Below, piece after piece: positions 44,843 to 52,758 of a stretch of 64,000 nt of DNA (within the stretch, counting starts at the first letter, position 1; every line of letters begins with the position of its first letter). The notes below the pieces were generated by a model. The model had not been told where the DNA came from. It saw only the letters and a program-made list of their open reading frames with translations, and did not search any database. Made by a program: the position numbers and the translations under genes. The stretch covers positions 1,550,001-1,614,000 of the forward strand of contig CAWIHK010000001.1 of assembly GCA_963835935.1 (NCBI GenBank), written 5' to 3'. The stretch is from CAWIHK01 sp963835935 (GTDB lineage: Bacteria; Bacteroidota; Ignavibacteria; UBA10030; CAVZMI01).

Positions 44843-44927
44843 GACCGCCCGATTCTGCGCCAGGCTTTATGAAATGTCTTTTTGATGGCGCATGAGCCTC
44901 CGGCTCAAACCACTCTCGCACCTCTCC
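44843..44927 (-). pseudogene. tRNA-Ser 5' fragment with a 52-nt D-loop insertion
   Basis: Carries the 5' acceptor strand, D arm and start of the anticodon stem of tRNA-Ser(CGA), then ends at the anticodon stem (about 44843). The D loop is split after GATTC (plus strand) by 44856-44907, which has the stems TGCGCCA/TGGCGCA and TGAGCC/GGCTCA. It directly precedes the intact GIY-YIG gene. The remaining DNA to 45016 shows nothing else. Confidence 0.8.
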
Positions 44928-45016
44928 GAAAATGGTCATCAAATATAATTATTCCTGCGTGTAAAAACAATATTAAATAATTTCTGGAACTATTTATCGC
45001 TCCCTGCATGTTGTAC

Positions 45017-45031
45017 TGATAACAATTATCA
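45017..45031 (+). promoter_or_regulatory. Fur/PerR-like palindromic operator
   Basis: TGATAACAATTATCA is a 15-bp palindrome one base off the 7-1-7 Fur-type consensus TGATAATNATTATCA. It lies about 50 bp upstream of two peroxiredoxin genes, a usual place for PerR control. No regulator gene is in the window. Confidence 0.5.
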
Positions 45032-45082
45032 TTGCTGATAAAATATAAACCACCTTTACATTACTAACACACGAGGCTTATC

Positions 45083-45553
45083 ATGGCACTGAAATTAGGA
45101 GACAAAGTTCCCTCGTTCTTACTCTACGACACTGAAAGAAAACGAAGATCACTAAATGAATTTTTGGGGAAGAAACTGGTACTCGCTTTTTATCCGGGCG
45201 CATTTACAAGCGTCTGCCAGAAAGAGCTTTGCACTTTTCGTGATTCGCTTTCAAATCTTTCAGCTCTTGATGCACAAATCATTGCGATCAGTGTCGACAG
45301 CCCATTTGCGAATAAAGCGTTCGCGGCCAGTAATAATCTGACATTTCCAATTCTCAGCGACTACTCTCGTGGTGTGTCGGAACAGTATTCCGGAGTCTAC
45401 AAAGATTTTGCAGGCCTTGACGGATATGCTGCTTCAAAGCGAGCAGTATTCGTCGTCGATCAAAAAGAAATAGTGAGGTACGTATGGATTACAGATAATC
45501 CCGGTGTCGAACCGAATTACGATGAGATAAAAAATATTTTGTTGGAAATTTAA
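45083..45553 (+). CDS. Peroxiredoxin (AhpC/TSA family)
   Basis: 156 residues; reduces peroxides with thiol electrons, likely from thioredoxin. The peroxidatic Cys is in FYPGAFTSVCQKELCTFRD, with a second Cys five residues on. The conserved Arg is in the KRAVFVVDQK region. The length suggests an AhpE-like form. First of two adjacent peroxiredoxins behind the Fur/PerR-like palindrome. Confidence 0.93.
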   Translation: MALKLGDKVPSFLLYDTERKRRSLNEFLGKKLVLAFYPGAFTSVCQKELCTFRDSLSNLSALDAQIIAISVDSPFANKAFAASNNLTFPILSDYSRGVSEQYSGVYKDFAGLDGYAASKRAVFVVDQKEIVRYVWITDNPGVEPNYDEIKNILLEI

Positions 45554-45570
45554 CAGGAAAGGAATTCAAC

Positions 45571-46032
45571 ATGCCGACCATTGGCGAGAAAGCTCCGGAT
45601 TTTTCACTTCCCGATCATTCCGGGAAAACGATATCTTTAAAAGATTTTAAAGGAAAAAAAATGGTCTTATATTTTTATCCTAAGGACAACACTTCCGGCT
45701 GCATGGCAGAAGCATGTTCGTTTCGCGACAATCTTTCTTCAATTCGCCGGAAGGGAACAGAAGTCCTTGGCATCAGTGCTGATAGCATTGAATCGCATGA
45801 AAAATTCAGAACGAAACACCAGTTGCAATTCTCTCTTCTGAGCGATGAAGAGAAGAAGGTCATCAGTGCATACGGTGTATGGAAACAAAAAAGTATGTAT
45901 GGGAAAAAATATTGGGGGATTGAGCGAACAACATTCATCATAAATGAAAAAGGGATCATCACTCATATCTACCAAAAAGTAAAAGTAAACGGACATGTAG
46001 AAGAAGTTCTTGAGGCTTTAAAAAAGATGTGA
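45571..46032 (+). CDS. bcp: Peroxiredoxin of the BCP type
   Basis: 153 residues, thioredoxin-dependent thiol peroxidase. YFYPKDNTSGCMAEACSFRD has the peroxidatic Cys and the resolving Cys five residues later, the BCP arrangement. ERTTFIINEKG follows near the end. It lies 17 bp after the first peroxiredoxin with AGGAAAGGAA upstream, so the two form an operon. Confidence 0.95.
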   Translation: MPTIGEKAPDFSLPDHSGKTISLKDFKGKKMVLYFYPKDNTSGCMAEACSFRDNLSSIRRKGTEVLGISADSIESHEKFRTKHQLQFSLLSDEEKKVISAYGVWKQKSMYGKKYWGIERTTFIINEKGIITHIYQKVKVNGHVEEVLEALKKM

Positions 46033-46375
46033 TCATTTTTTAGTATGAAAGAAGGATTTGCCGTTGAGGGCTAGGGAAACCGATGACCTCTCAAAATTGT
46101 ACAAAAAGCGGATAATAAAGGCCATTTTAAAGAGTTGTATACCTGATGATTTACAAAAGCGCTTTATAGTTTGAAGTCAAAAAGTACATTTTTTTCTTTT
46201 AATATTAAGAAGGGTTGTGTATCTTTATAATGATCGTAACCCTTTATTTACAAAAGGTTAGAATAATTGGGTTTGAAGAAGTGTGATTTTGAATAATCTT
46301 TAAAAATTGCCGATCCATTATTTCAACGGGTCGAGAAATTCCACCCAGAAAAAGTTGATTCGGATCGTGCTTCGG

Positions 46376-46423
46376 CCGGATTGCAAATTAAACAAGGAAC
46401 GAATAGTTCATTCGTGCATCCGG
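46376..46423 (+). other. Possible leader hairpin in the gap before the DUF3501 gene
   Basis: CCGGAT (46376-46381) pairs with ATCCGG (46418-46423) around an inner hairpin ACGAAT/ATTCGT. There is no T tract. The remainder of the 440-bp gap (46033-46472) is A+T-rich and holds nothing else I can support. Confidence 0.3.
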
Positions 46424-46472
46424 TTCAGATTATTTATATAGTTTTCGGAATTTAAAAAACATAGGATTGTGT

Positions 46473-47057
46473 ATGCAAAAAATTTCCATAAATGAAATTT
46501 TAGCTCTTCCCGAATATGAAAAAGTACGTCCGGATTTTCAAAGGAAGATTGTCGAATTTAAAGAGCATCGACGACTCTCGGTCGGACCAAACATTACACT
46601 TGTGTTCGAAAATCGAGACACGGTACGATTCCAGATTCAGGAAATGATTAGGATCGAAAAAATTATCGATCAAAAAATTATTCGACGCGAAATTGATTCC
46701 TGCAATGCATTAATTCCGGATGATAACGAGCTGAGTGCGACAATGCTCATCGAAGTTGAACGTGAAGAACTTTTCAAACCTGTTTTGGATTCGTTGGTTG
46801 GTTTAGAAAAAGACTCCGTGTTTCTCAGGATAGGGAGGTATCTCATTCCAGCATATTTTGATGAAGGCCAGGTTTCTGACTTTCATATAAGTACGGTTCA
46901 GCATATAAAATTTCCATTCACACCTCAACAGATTCATGGCTTTCGAAATTTCAACGAACAGGCGACGATCGTCATCAATCATAAAAATTATAAATACGAC
47001 GCGGAAATTCCGATTGAAATTCGTAATTCATTGATCGAAGATTTTGGAGTTGAATGA
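46473..47057 (+). CDS. DUF3501 family protein
   Basis: 194 residues from ATG 46473, with AGGA upstream. LPEYEKVRPDFQRKIVEFKE, RRLSVGPNITLVFENRDTVR and FQIQEMIRIEKI are the DUF3501 signature. Function unknown; the family is often found near redox or Fe-S proteins. It overlaps the pterin gene by 4 bp (ATGATG), so the two are translated together. Confidence 0.88.
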   Translation: MQKISINEILALPEYEKVRPDFQRKIVEFKEHRRLSVGPNITLVFENRDTVRFQIQEMIRIEKIIDQKIIRREIDSCNALIPDDNELSATMLIEVEREELFKPVLDSLVGLEKDSVFLRIGRYLIPAYFDEGQVSDFHISTVQHIKFPFTPQQIHGFRNFNEQATIVINHKNYKYDAEIPIEIRNSLIEDFGVE

Positions 47058-47461
47058 TGGTATACTTGACACGCCGGGCACAATTTTGCGCCGGACATCG
47101 CCTGCACAATCCTGAATTAAGCGATGAAGAAAACTCACGAATTTTTGGTAAATGCAACAATCCGAATTATCACGGACATAATTATACACTTGAAGTTACA
47201 ATTGTTGGTAATCCAAATCCCGTAACCGGCATGGTTATGGATCTAAAAGATCTTCAAAGTTTGATTGAACAAGAAGTGATTGAGTATGTCGATCATAAAA
47301 ATTTGAATATTGAAGTCGATTTTATGAAAGGGATAATTCCCAGCGCTGAAAATATTGCAATTGCATGTTGGAATGTTCTTGAGCCGAAGATTCCTGCCGG
47401 GAAATTATTTTCCATAAAAATCTGGGAAACCGAAAACAACATCGTCGAATACCGTGGTTGA
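47054..47461 (+). CDS. 6-pyruvoyl-tetrahydropterin synthase / QueD family
   Basis: About 135 residues. Zinc-binding His in CAGHRLHNPE and NYHGHNYTLEV, catalytic Cys in FGKCNNPN, and the Glu in IKIWETENN. It acts on dihydroneopterin triphosphate, giving 6-pyruvoyl-tetrahydropterin or, in QueD, carboxytetrahydropterin. The adjacent folE and SDR genes favour a tetrahydropterin cofactor route; no queC or queE is present here. Confidence 0.9.
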   Translation: MMVYLTRRAQFCAGHRLHNPELSDEENSRIFGKCNNPNYHGHNYTLEVTIVGNPNPVTGMVMDLKDLQSLIEQEVIEYVDHKNLNIEVDFMKGIIPSAENIAIACWNVLEPKIPAGKLFSIKIWETENNIVEYRG

Positions 47462-47495
47462 TTTCCTATTATTCTTAATAATCCAATGGTGATAG

Positions 47496-48074
47496 ATGAA
47501 AACCGACAATCAACGTCCTCTCGAAAAAACAATCAGACAACTTCTTATCGATATCGGTGAAGATCCGGATAGGGAAGGTTTAAAGCGTACTCCATCTCGC
47601 GTTGCGAAAGCATACGACGATCTCACATCGGGTTATTCGAAAGATGTCAAACAAATTTTAAACGGCGCCATCTTTAATGAACGATACAACGAGATGGTTA
47701 TTGTGAAGGATATTGATTTTTACAGCCTTTGCGAACATCACATGCTTCCGTTTTTCGGGAAAGTACACATTGCGTATATTCCAAAGGGAAAGATAGTTGG
47801 TTTGAGTAAACTGCCGCGTGTGGTTGATATATTCGCGCGACGCCTTCAAGTACAGGAACGATTGACGCAGCAAATAGCCGAAACGTTGTACGATGCGCTG
47901 AAGCCTGCAGGCGTTGCAGTTGTTATTGAGGCTCAACATTTATGCATGATGATGCGCGGCGTTGAAAAACAAAATTCTTTTGCTACCACAAGCGCCATGT
48001 TCGGTGAATTTCACAAAGACGATAAAACGCGTTCAGAATTTTTGAACCTAATACGGAATTCGCTTTCAAAATGA
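47496..48074 (+). CDS. folE: GTP cyclohydrolase I
   Basis: 192 residues, GTP to 7,8-dihydroneopterin triphosphate. DREGLKRTPSRVAKAYDDLT, zinc ligands in FYSLCEHHMLPFFGK, KIVGLSKLPRVVDIFARRLQ and HLCMMMRGVEK. Zinc-dependent type IA form. It feeds the PTPS encoded just upstream and overlaps the SDR gene by 4 bp. Confidence 0.97.
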   Translation: MKTDNQRPLEKTIRQLLIDIGEDPDREGLKRTPSRVAKAYDDLTSGYSKDVKQILNGAIFNERYNEMVIVKDIDFYSLCEHHMLPFFGKVHIAYIPKGKIVGLSKLPRVVDIFARRLQVQERLTQQIAETLYDALKPAGVAVVIEAQHLCMMMRGVEKQNSFATTSAMFGEFHKDDKTRSEFLNLIRNSLSK

Positions 48075-48784
48075 CAACAAAACCGGTTGTTTGGGTCACA
48101 GGTGGAGGCCGTGGAATAGGACGGGCAATCGCGGCTGCCTTTGCAAAAATTGGAGCCATGGTGATCGTGTCAGGCCGGACGTTGCCGGAACTCACCGAGT
48201 GCGTGAATGAAATTCGATCAAATAATAACGACGCAAAGGAATTCCAATGCGACATTACAAATTCGGACGAAGTGACAAAACTTGTCAGTAATGTCGAAAA
48301 ACTTTACGACGGTATCGATGTCCTTGTAAATAATGCAGGGGCTTCCATATTTAAACCTTTTCTGGAAACTTCCTTGGAAGACTTTTCGAAAATCTTCTCG
48401 ACGAATTATTCCGGCGCGTTGTATGCGACGAAGGCAGTTCTTCCATCGATGATCGCGAGAAAGCACGGATTTATTTTTTCGATTCTTTCAATTACGACAA
48501 AAAAAATATTCACAAATTCCACTGCGTATGCGGCTTCAAAATCGGCGCTAGGTACCATGATGAATGTTTTGCGAGAAGAACTTCGAGGTACTGGAGTGCG
48601 AATCATCAACGTTGTTCCTGGCGCAACAGATACTGCAATTTGGCCGGCAGGAGTCCGGAAAAAATATTCAGAACGCATGATGCCTCCAGCCGTCGTGGCT
48701 GATGCGATTGTCAATGCATATCGGTTGGCTCCGGAAGCAGTAATGGAAGAGATTGTTCTCCGGCCATTGAACGGCGATTTATAA
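48071..48784 (+). CDS. Short-chain dehydrogenase, sepiapterin-reductase candidate
   Basis: 237 residues, classical SDR: cofactor motif VTGGGRGIGRAIAAAF, NNAG in VLVNNAGASIF, catalytic Ser in FSILSITT and YAASK (Tyr and Lys) in STAYAASKSALG. The SDR family is too broad to name a substrate from sequence. The overlap with folE and the nearby PTPS make a sepiapterin-reductase-like final step in tetrahydrobiopterin-type synthesis the best guess. Confidence 0.85.
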   Translation: MTTKPVVWVTGGGRGIGRAIAAAFAKIGAMVIVSGRTLPELTECVNEIRSNNNDAKEFQCDITNSDEVTKLVSNVEKLYDGIDVLVNNAGASIFKPFLETSLEDFSKIFSTNYSGALYATKAVLPSMIARKHGFIFSILSITTKKIFTNSTAYAASKSALGTMMNVLREELRGTGVRIINVVPGATDTAIWPAGVRKKYSERMMPPAVVADAIVNAYRLAPEAVMEEIVLRPLNGDL

Positions 48785-48845
48785 TCTTGCCTAATAAAGC
48801 AGGCAATGCAATACAAGACATCGCAAAGATTCAAGACTGCAACGA

Positions 48846-48884
48846 CATAAAAGAAAGGCACGCATTTTACTATACGCGTGCCTT
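48846..48884 (-). terminator. Intrinsic terminator for the Spy-like gene
   Basis: Minus strand: stem AAGGCACGC/GCGTGCCTT, 12-nt loop, tail TCTTTTATG. It also lies between the convergent SDR and Spy-like genes. Confidence 0.75.
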
Positions 48885-48910
48885 CTGTTGCTTCTCCCCT
48901 CAAAAATATT

Positions 48911-49384
48911 TTACTCTTCAGAACGGTCGTGACGCCATTGCCGGCGATGCATCTTCCCATGACCTTCAGCGAGCATCTTTCCGAGTTCTGTCTTCCATAT
49001 CTTTTGCTGTTCCGGCGTTAATATCTTTTTCACATCAAACCAGTTATTCACCCGGAGAAGTTTCTGGCTTGTTTTGATTTTTTCAATATCGCCAAGTTTT
49101 TGTCCGATAGCGTCTTTATCCGGATTCTCCGCTATCATCAAATCTCGCAACTCTATTTGAGCTGTTTTTAATTTTGCCTGCAACTGAACTGCTTGTTTTT
49201 GCATATCGCTTCGTTGCGTTTGCAATTGTTGTTTCTGTGTGTCTGTCAGTTTGAGTTTTTCACACACTTGACCTCGGTGTTCCTTATGTTTTATTTTCTG
49301 CTCTTGCCGATCAGGTTGAGCAGTGGCCATAGCAGCGCTAAAAACGAAAATTAGCGCGAATAGAAGCCATGAATACTTTTTCAT
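48911..49384 (-). CDS. Spy/CpxP-like periplasmic protein
   Basis: 157 residues from ATG 49384, preceded by AAGGAGA; the frame opens upstream to 49408. Signal peptide MKKYSWLLFALIFVFSAAMA. The mature part is helical and basic, with KLKLTDTQKQQLQTQRSDMQ and KKILTPEQQKIWKTELGKML, which are LTxxQ repeats of the Spy/CpxP/LTXXQ group. These are periplasmic chaperone or metal/stress proteins. The C-terminus is His/Arg-rich. Confidence 0.82.
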   Translation of the reverse strand: MKKYSWLLFALIFVFSAAMATAQPDRQEQKIKHKEHRGQVCEKLKLTDTQKQQLQTQRSDMQKQAVQLQAKLKTAQIELRDLMIAENPDKDAIGQKLGDIEKIKTSQKLLRVNNWFDVKKILTPEQQKIWKTELGKMLAEGHGKMHRRQWRHDRSEE

Positions 49385-49452
49385 TATAATCTCCTTTTTC
49401 TTGTTCATAAGTTGGACACATTACAAGTAACAAAGTTTAATTCCAAGCAGTC

Positions 49453-49481
49453 TTGATAGTAGAAAAAGTTATTCTTATCTT
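49453..49481 (+). promoter_or_regulatory. Promoter of the large TPR lipoprotein gene
   Basis: TTGATA, 17-nt spacer, TATCTT. It overlaps the apparent N-terminal extension of the frame, supporting a start near 49504. Confidence 0.5.
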
Positions 49482-49503
49482 AAGCATAGTGGGTAAGGCA
49501 ATA

Positions 49504-51984
49504 ATGTCAATGGAATCACACCGAGTGCAAGAAGAAAACTGCTTTTCGTATATACCGTTTATTCTCATTGTTTTTCTCCTATTTTCCGGCTGTTCTGTTC
49601 TGGCTCCGGTTGGCGATTTTATAAGCCAACGTTATGTAAATGCAACGGCCTATTTTAATACGTACTATAACGCATCGACGGCATTTGATGATGCATTAAC
49701 TGAATTACAAAAATATCAACTGCAGCAAACCGCAAAAGAACAGAAATGGAAAATCGGCGACGTCCCCACAACATCAAAAAAGAATTTCGATGCGTCGATT
49801 GAAAAGTTATCAAAACTGCTCATGTACTATCCGACAAGCAAATGGATCGATCGCTCTCTCATGATGATCGGAGAAGCGTACTACTATGAAAATGAGTTGG
49901 TGAAAAGTGAACGGAAATTTCTAGAATTATTAGCACAATTGCCCAACTCAGAATATCGCCTGGATGCTAGATTGTGGCTCGGCCGTGTATTTATGGCACA
50001 AAATAAACTCGACAGTGCGAAACAACATCTCACATTTCTCGTTCAGATGGCTACAGATCAAAAGGCACACGAGATTGTCGGTGAATCAGGCTTGCTCCTC
50101 GGAGATATAAATTTACTTTTGAATGACACAACCGGCGCGATATCTGCATATCGAATTGTGTTAACGCAATCGAATGACGATGAACTGCGTGCAAGAGCAC
50201 AACTGAATATAGGCGATGTGTACGCTATGATGGATTCCTCGGCCCAAGCAATGGAAGCGTATCAGCATGTCCAAGAACTAGGTCCTGATCCTCAAACGGA
50301 ATATTTGGCCCGAAAGAAATATGCGGATTTCATGCTGACACTTGGAAGATATTCCGAAGCGGAGAGCCGTCTTGATGAATTAATGTCCATCAATCGTTAC
50401 CGCGACTATCGAGCACAGATTGAGCTTTCGTATGCTATCGCAAAATATAAAAAAGGAAAGATTCGAGAAGCCGACGACTATTTTGCAGAGATCGATACGC
50501 TATATCCCCGCTCCGATGCATCCGCACAAAGTTTATATTATCAGGGACTCATTCAAGAAAAACATTACAACAATTATGACTCGGCTTTGAAATTTTTTGA
50601 TCGATCAAAAGCCGAGTTCCTGACCTCATCCATCACTCCACGAGCAACGGCTAAAGCGGAAACGATTCAACGATATGTCGCCAACAAACGTCAAATCAAA
50701 GTTTGTGATTCACTCTTGAACATTTATTGTACGAAAAAAGATTCTCTTGCCCGATTAGATTCTCTTCGCCAGAAAAACATAACGCAAGCCCCAACGGTTA
50801 GTGTAAACCCAAAAGTAGATTCTTCAATTGGGCGGCATGATCAAATTGTTCCGAGTAATCAAATCCCTCCAAAAGACTCTCTCGATCAACCGAATGTTAG
50901 AAGGGGATTGAAACCTCTTTCCGAACCCGGCATTACAGCTAACAGAGATTCACTTATAAGTAATAAAATCCTTACAAAAAGAGATTCATTACTTTTAAAA
51001 AGCAGTACACCAATCGACAAGAAGAAAGACACCAGCAAAGTCAAAGAAGCTCCAATCAGATTGGATTCTGTGAAGATAGCGACGGACAAGTTGATTGCAA
51101 TGTATGATCTTGCATCGCTTTTTTATATTCAAATGACGGAAATTGATTCTGCGTTGACAGTCTTTAATGCGATTCTTAGTATGAACCCGCCTGCAGATAT
51201 CGCCGTAGGTTCACTTTACACAATGAGCCAAATCTATAAAATTGAAAAAAAAGACAGCATAGCCAAAAGTGATTCCCTTTATTCGGAAATACTGCATAAA
51301 CATCCCAGAAGCCGCTATGCAAAAGAAATTAGAAGACAACGGAACTTGCCTGCTTTCGAATCGGAAGATGAAAAAAAAGCGGAAACTATGTTTTTAGAAG
51401 CGGAAAAATTGATGCTGGAAGAGAAACATCAAGATGCAATTGAACGACACCGGTTATTGGTAACTCAATATCCGAAAACAGAGTTCGCCGCCCAATCAGA
51501 ATATGCGATAGGATGGTTGTTTGAAAACGAACTTTTTCAACCGGACAGCGCCGCAGTTTGGTACACGACCCTAAGCAAGGAACATTCCACTTCACAATAT
51601 GCCGCACGCATCAAGGATCGGCTGACTGAATACGAAAATGCAAAAAGAAAAGCCATCGAAGATTCTATCAAATCTGTAAAGGAAGATAGTATTGCTCAAG
51701 CACGAGCCAAACAAAAACAAGCTGCGCAAAAAGATTTGAAGGCGGATAGCCTTTCGACCGTAAAACCATCGAATGCTCAGGAAGCAAAAAAGGATACATC
51801 AGCTACCAAAAAACAAATAAATCCGCAGGAGATAAAAAAAGATTCTCTCAAGCTTGTGAAACCGGATTCTCTTCGAACCGATAAAAATTTTCCGAATAGC
51901 CGTGTTGTTGAAGATTCCACATCGGCCAGGTCAAGATTGATTAAACGCGATTCAACTAAAATCAAGAGGGATGTCATCGAATAA
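49504..51984 (+). CDS. Large TPR lipoprotein, possibly PorW/SprE-like
   Basis: About 826 residues. ATG 49504 or 49510 leads to a lipoprotein signal ending at Cys in LIVFLLFSGCSVLAP. The mature start YVNATAYFNTYYNASTAFDD recalls PorW/SprE lipoproteins of the type IX secretion system. Many TPR units follow (SEYRLDARLWLGRVFMAQNK, SEAESRLDELMSINRYRDYR), then a low-complexity segment (residues 415-540), more TPRs and a Ser/Lys/Asp-rich tail. The PorW link is a guess; an outer-membrane assembly role is also possible. Confidence 0.75.
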   Translation: MSMESHRVQEENCFSYIPFILIVFLLFSGCSVLAPVGDFISQRYVNATAYFNTYYNASTAFDDALTELQKYQLQQTAKEQKWKIGDVPTTSKKNFDASIEKLSKLLMYYPTSKWIDRSLMMIGEAYYYENELVKSERKFLELLAQLPNSEYRLDARLWLGRVFMAQNKLDSAKQHLTFLVQMATDQKAHEIVGESGLLLGDINLLLNDTTGAISAYRIVLTQSNDDELRARAQLNIGDVYAMMDSSAQAMEAYQHVQELGPDPQTEYLARKKYADFMLTLGRYSEAESRLDELMSINRYRDYRAQIELSYAIAKYKKGKIREADDYFAEIDTLYPRSDASAQSLYYQGLIQEKHYNNYDSALKFFDRSKAEFLTSSITPRATAKAETIQRYVANKRQIKVCDSLLNIYCTKKDSLARLDSLRQKNITQAPTVSVNPKVDSSIGRHDQIVPSNQIPPKDSLDQPNVRRGLKPLSEPGITANRDSLISNKILTKRDSLLLKSSTPIDKKKDTSKVKEAPIRLDSVKIATDKLIAMYDLASLFYIQMTEIDSALTVFNAILSMNPPADIAVGSLYTMSQIYKIEKKDSIAKSDSLYSEILHKHPRSRYAKEIRRQRNLPAFESEDEKKAETMFLEAEKLMLEEKHQDAIERHRLLVTQYPKTEFAAQSEYAIGWLFENELFQPDSAAVWYTTLSKEHSTSQYAARIKDRLTEYENAKRKAIEDSIKSVKEDSIAQARAKQKQAAQKDLKADSLSTVKPSNAQEAKKDTSATKKQINPQEIKKDSLKLVKPDSLRTDKNFPNSRVVEDSTSARSRLIKRDSTKIKRDVIE

Positions 51985-51986
51985 TT

Positions 51987-52757
51987 ATGTCAAGCAAGAA
52001 ATATCGTGATGTTCGGATTCATTCCGTTCGTCACATCAATCACAATAATTATATTATCACTCTCCAGGATAACTTCATCGCTCAACATGCACGACCAGGT
52101 CAATTCCTGAATATACGTGTATGGGAATCAACTGTGCCGCTTCTTCGAAGACCGTTTTCGATTTATCGTGTTGAAGATGAATTCATAGAAATTCTCTTTC
52201 AGATCGTCGGAGTCGGCTCCGACTGCCTCGCTAAAAAACGTGCCGGCGATGTGATAAATGTTGCGGGCCCGTTGGGCAATTCATTTTCACAACAACGATC
52301 ATCACCTGCACTTCTTGTTGCCGGCGGAGTAGGTATTGCTCCGATGCCATTCCTTACCAACCATCTGAAGCGGCAGGGGAGAGAGATCGTTACTTTTGTC
52401 GGGGCACGGTCGAAAGAATACTTGGTGACAAATTATCTCGAAAACCTTTTTATTGCAACTGATGACGGTTCCGCAGGTCTGCATGGGAATGTGGTTGATC
52501 TTCTGAAAGAAGTTTTACCAAAGGAAAAATACTCTTCGCCATACATTTATGCATGTGGTCCGACTGGAATGTTGCGAGCCGTCCAACAATTCGCAAGTGA
52601 ATTTAATATTCCCGGCGAAGCATCTCTCGAAGGCGAGATGGCTTGCGGCATCGGCTTATGCCAGGGATGCCCGGTCGAAACCGCAGACGGAGATAAAAAA
52701 TACAAACTGGTTTGTCATGATGGAACGGTCTTTAATTTCACATCAATAAGAATTTAA
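51987..52757 (+). CDS. pyrK: Dihydroorotate dehydrogenase electron-transfer subunit PyrK
   Basis: 256 residues. FAD-binding RRPFSIYRVEDEFIEILF, NAD-binding VAGGVGIAPMPFL, and a C-terminal [2Fe-2S] site ACGIGLCQGCPVE plus LVCHDG. It passes electrons from PyrD to NAD. It sits 1 bp before pyrD, the usual pair. Start ATG 51987, 2 bp after the upstream stop. Confidence 0.95.
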   Translation: MSSKKYRDVRIHSVRHINHNNYIITLQDNFIAQHARPGQFLNIRVWESTVPLLRRPFSIYRVEDEFIEILFQIVGVGSDCLAKKRAGDVINVAGPLGNSFSQQRSSPALLVAGGVGIAPMPFLTNHLKRQGREIVTFVGARSKEYLVTNYLENLFIATDDGSAGLHGNVVDLLKEVLPKEKYSSPYIYACGPTGMLRAVQQFASEFNIPGEASLEGEMACGIGLCQGCPVETADGDKKYKLVCHDGTVFNFTSIRI

Positions 52758-52758
52758 T

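Noticed and set aside
48406..48960. Minus-strand 184-residue ORF over the SDR gene
   Set aside because: It is antisense to a well-supported SDR and crosses its convergent terminator.
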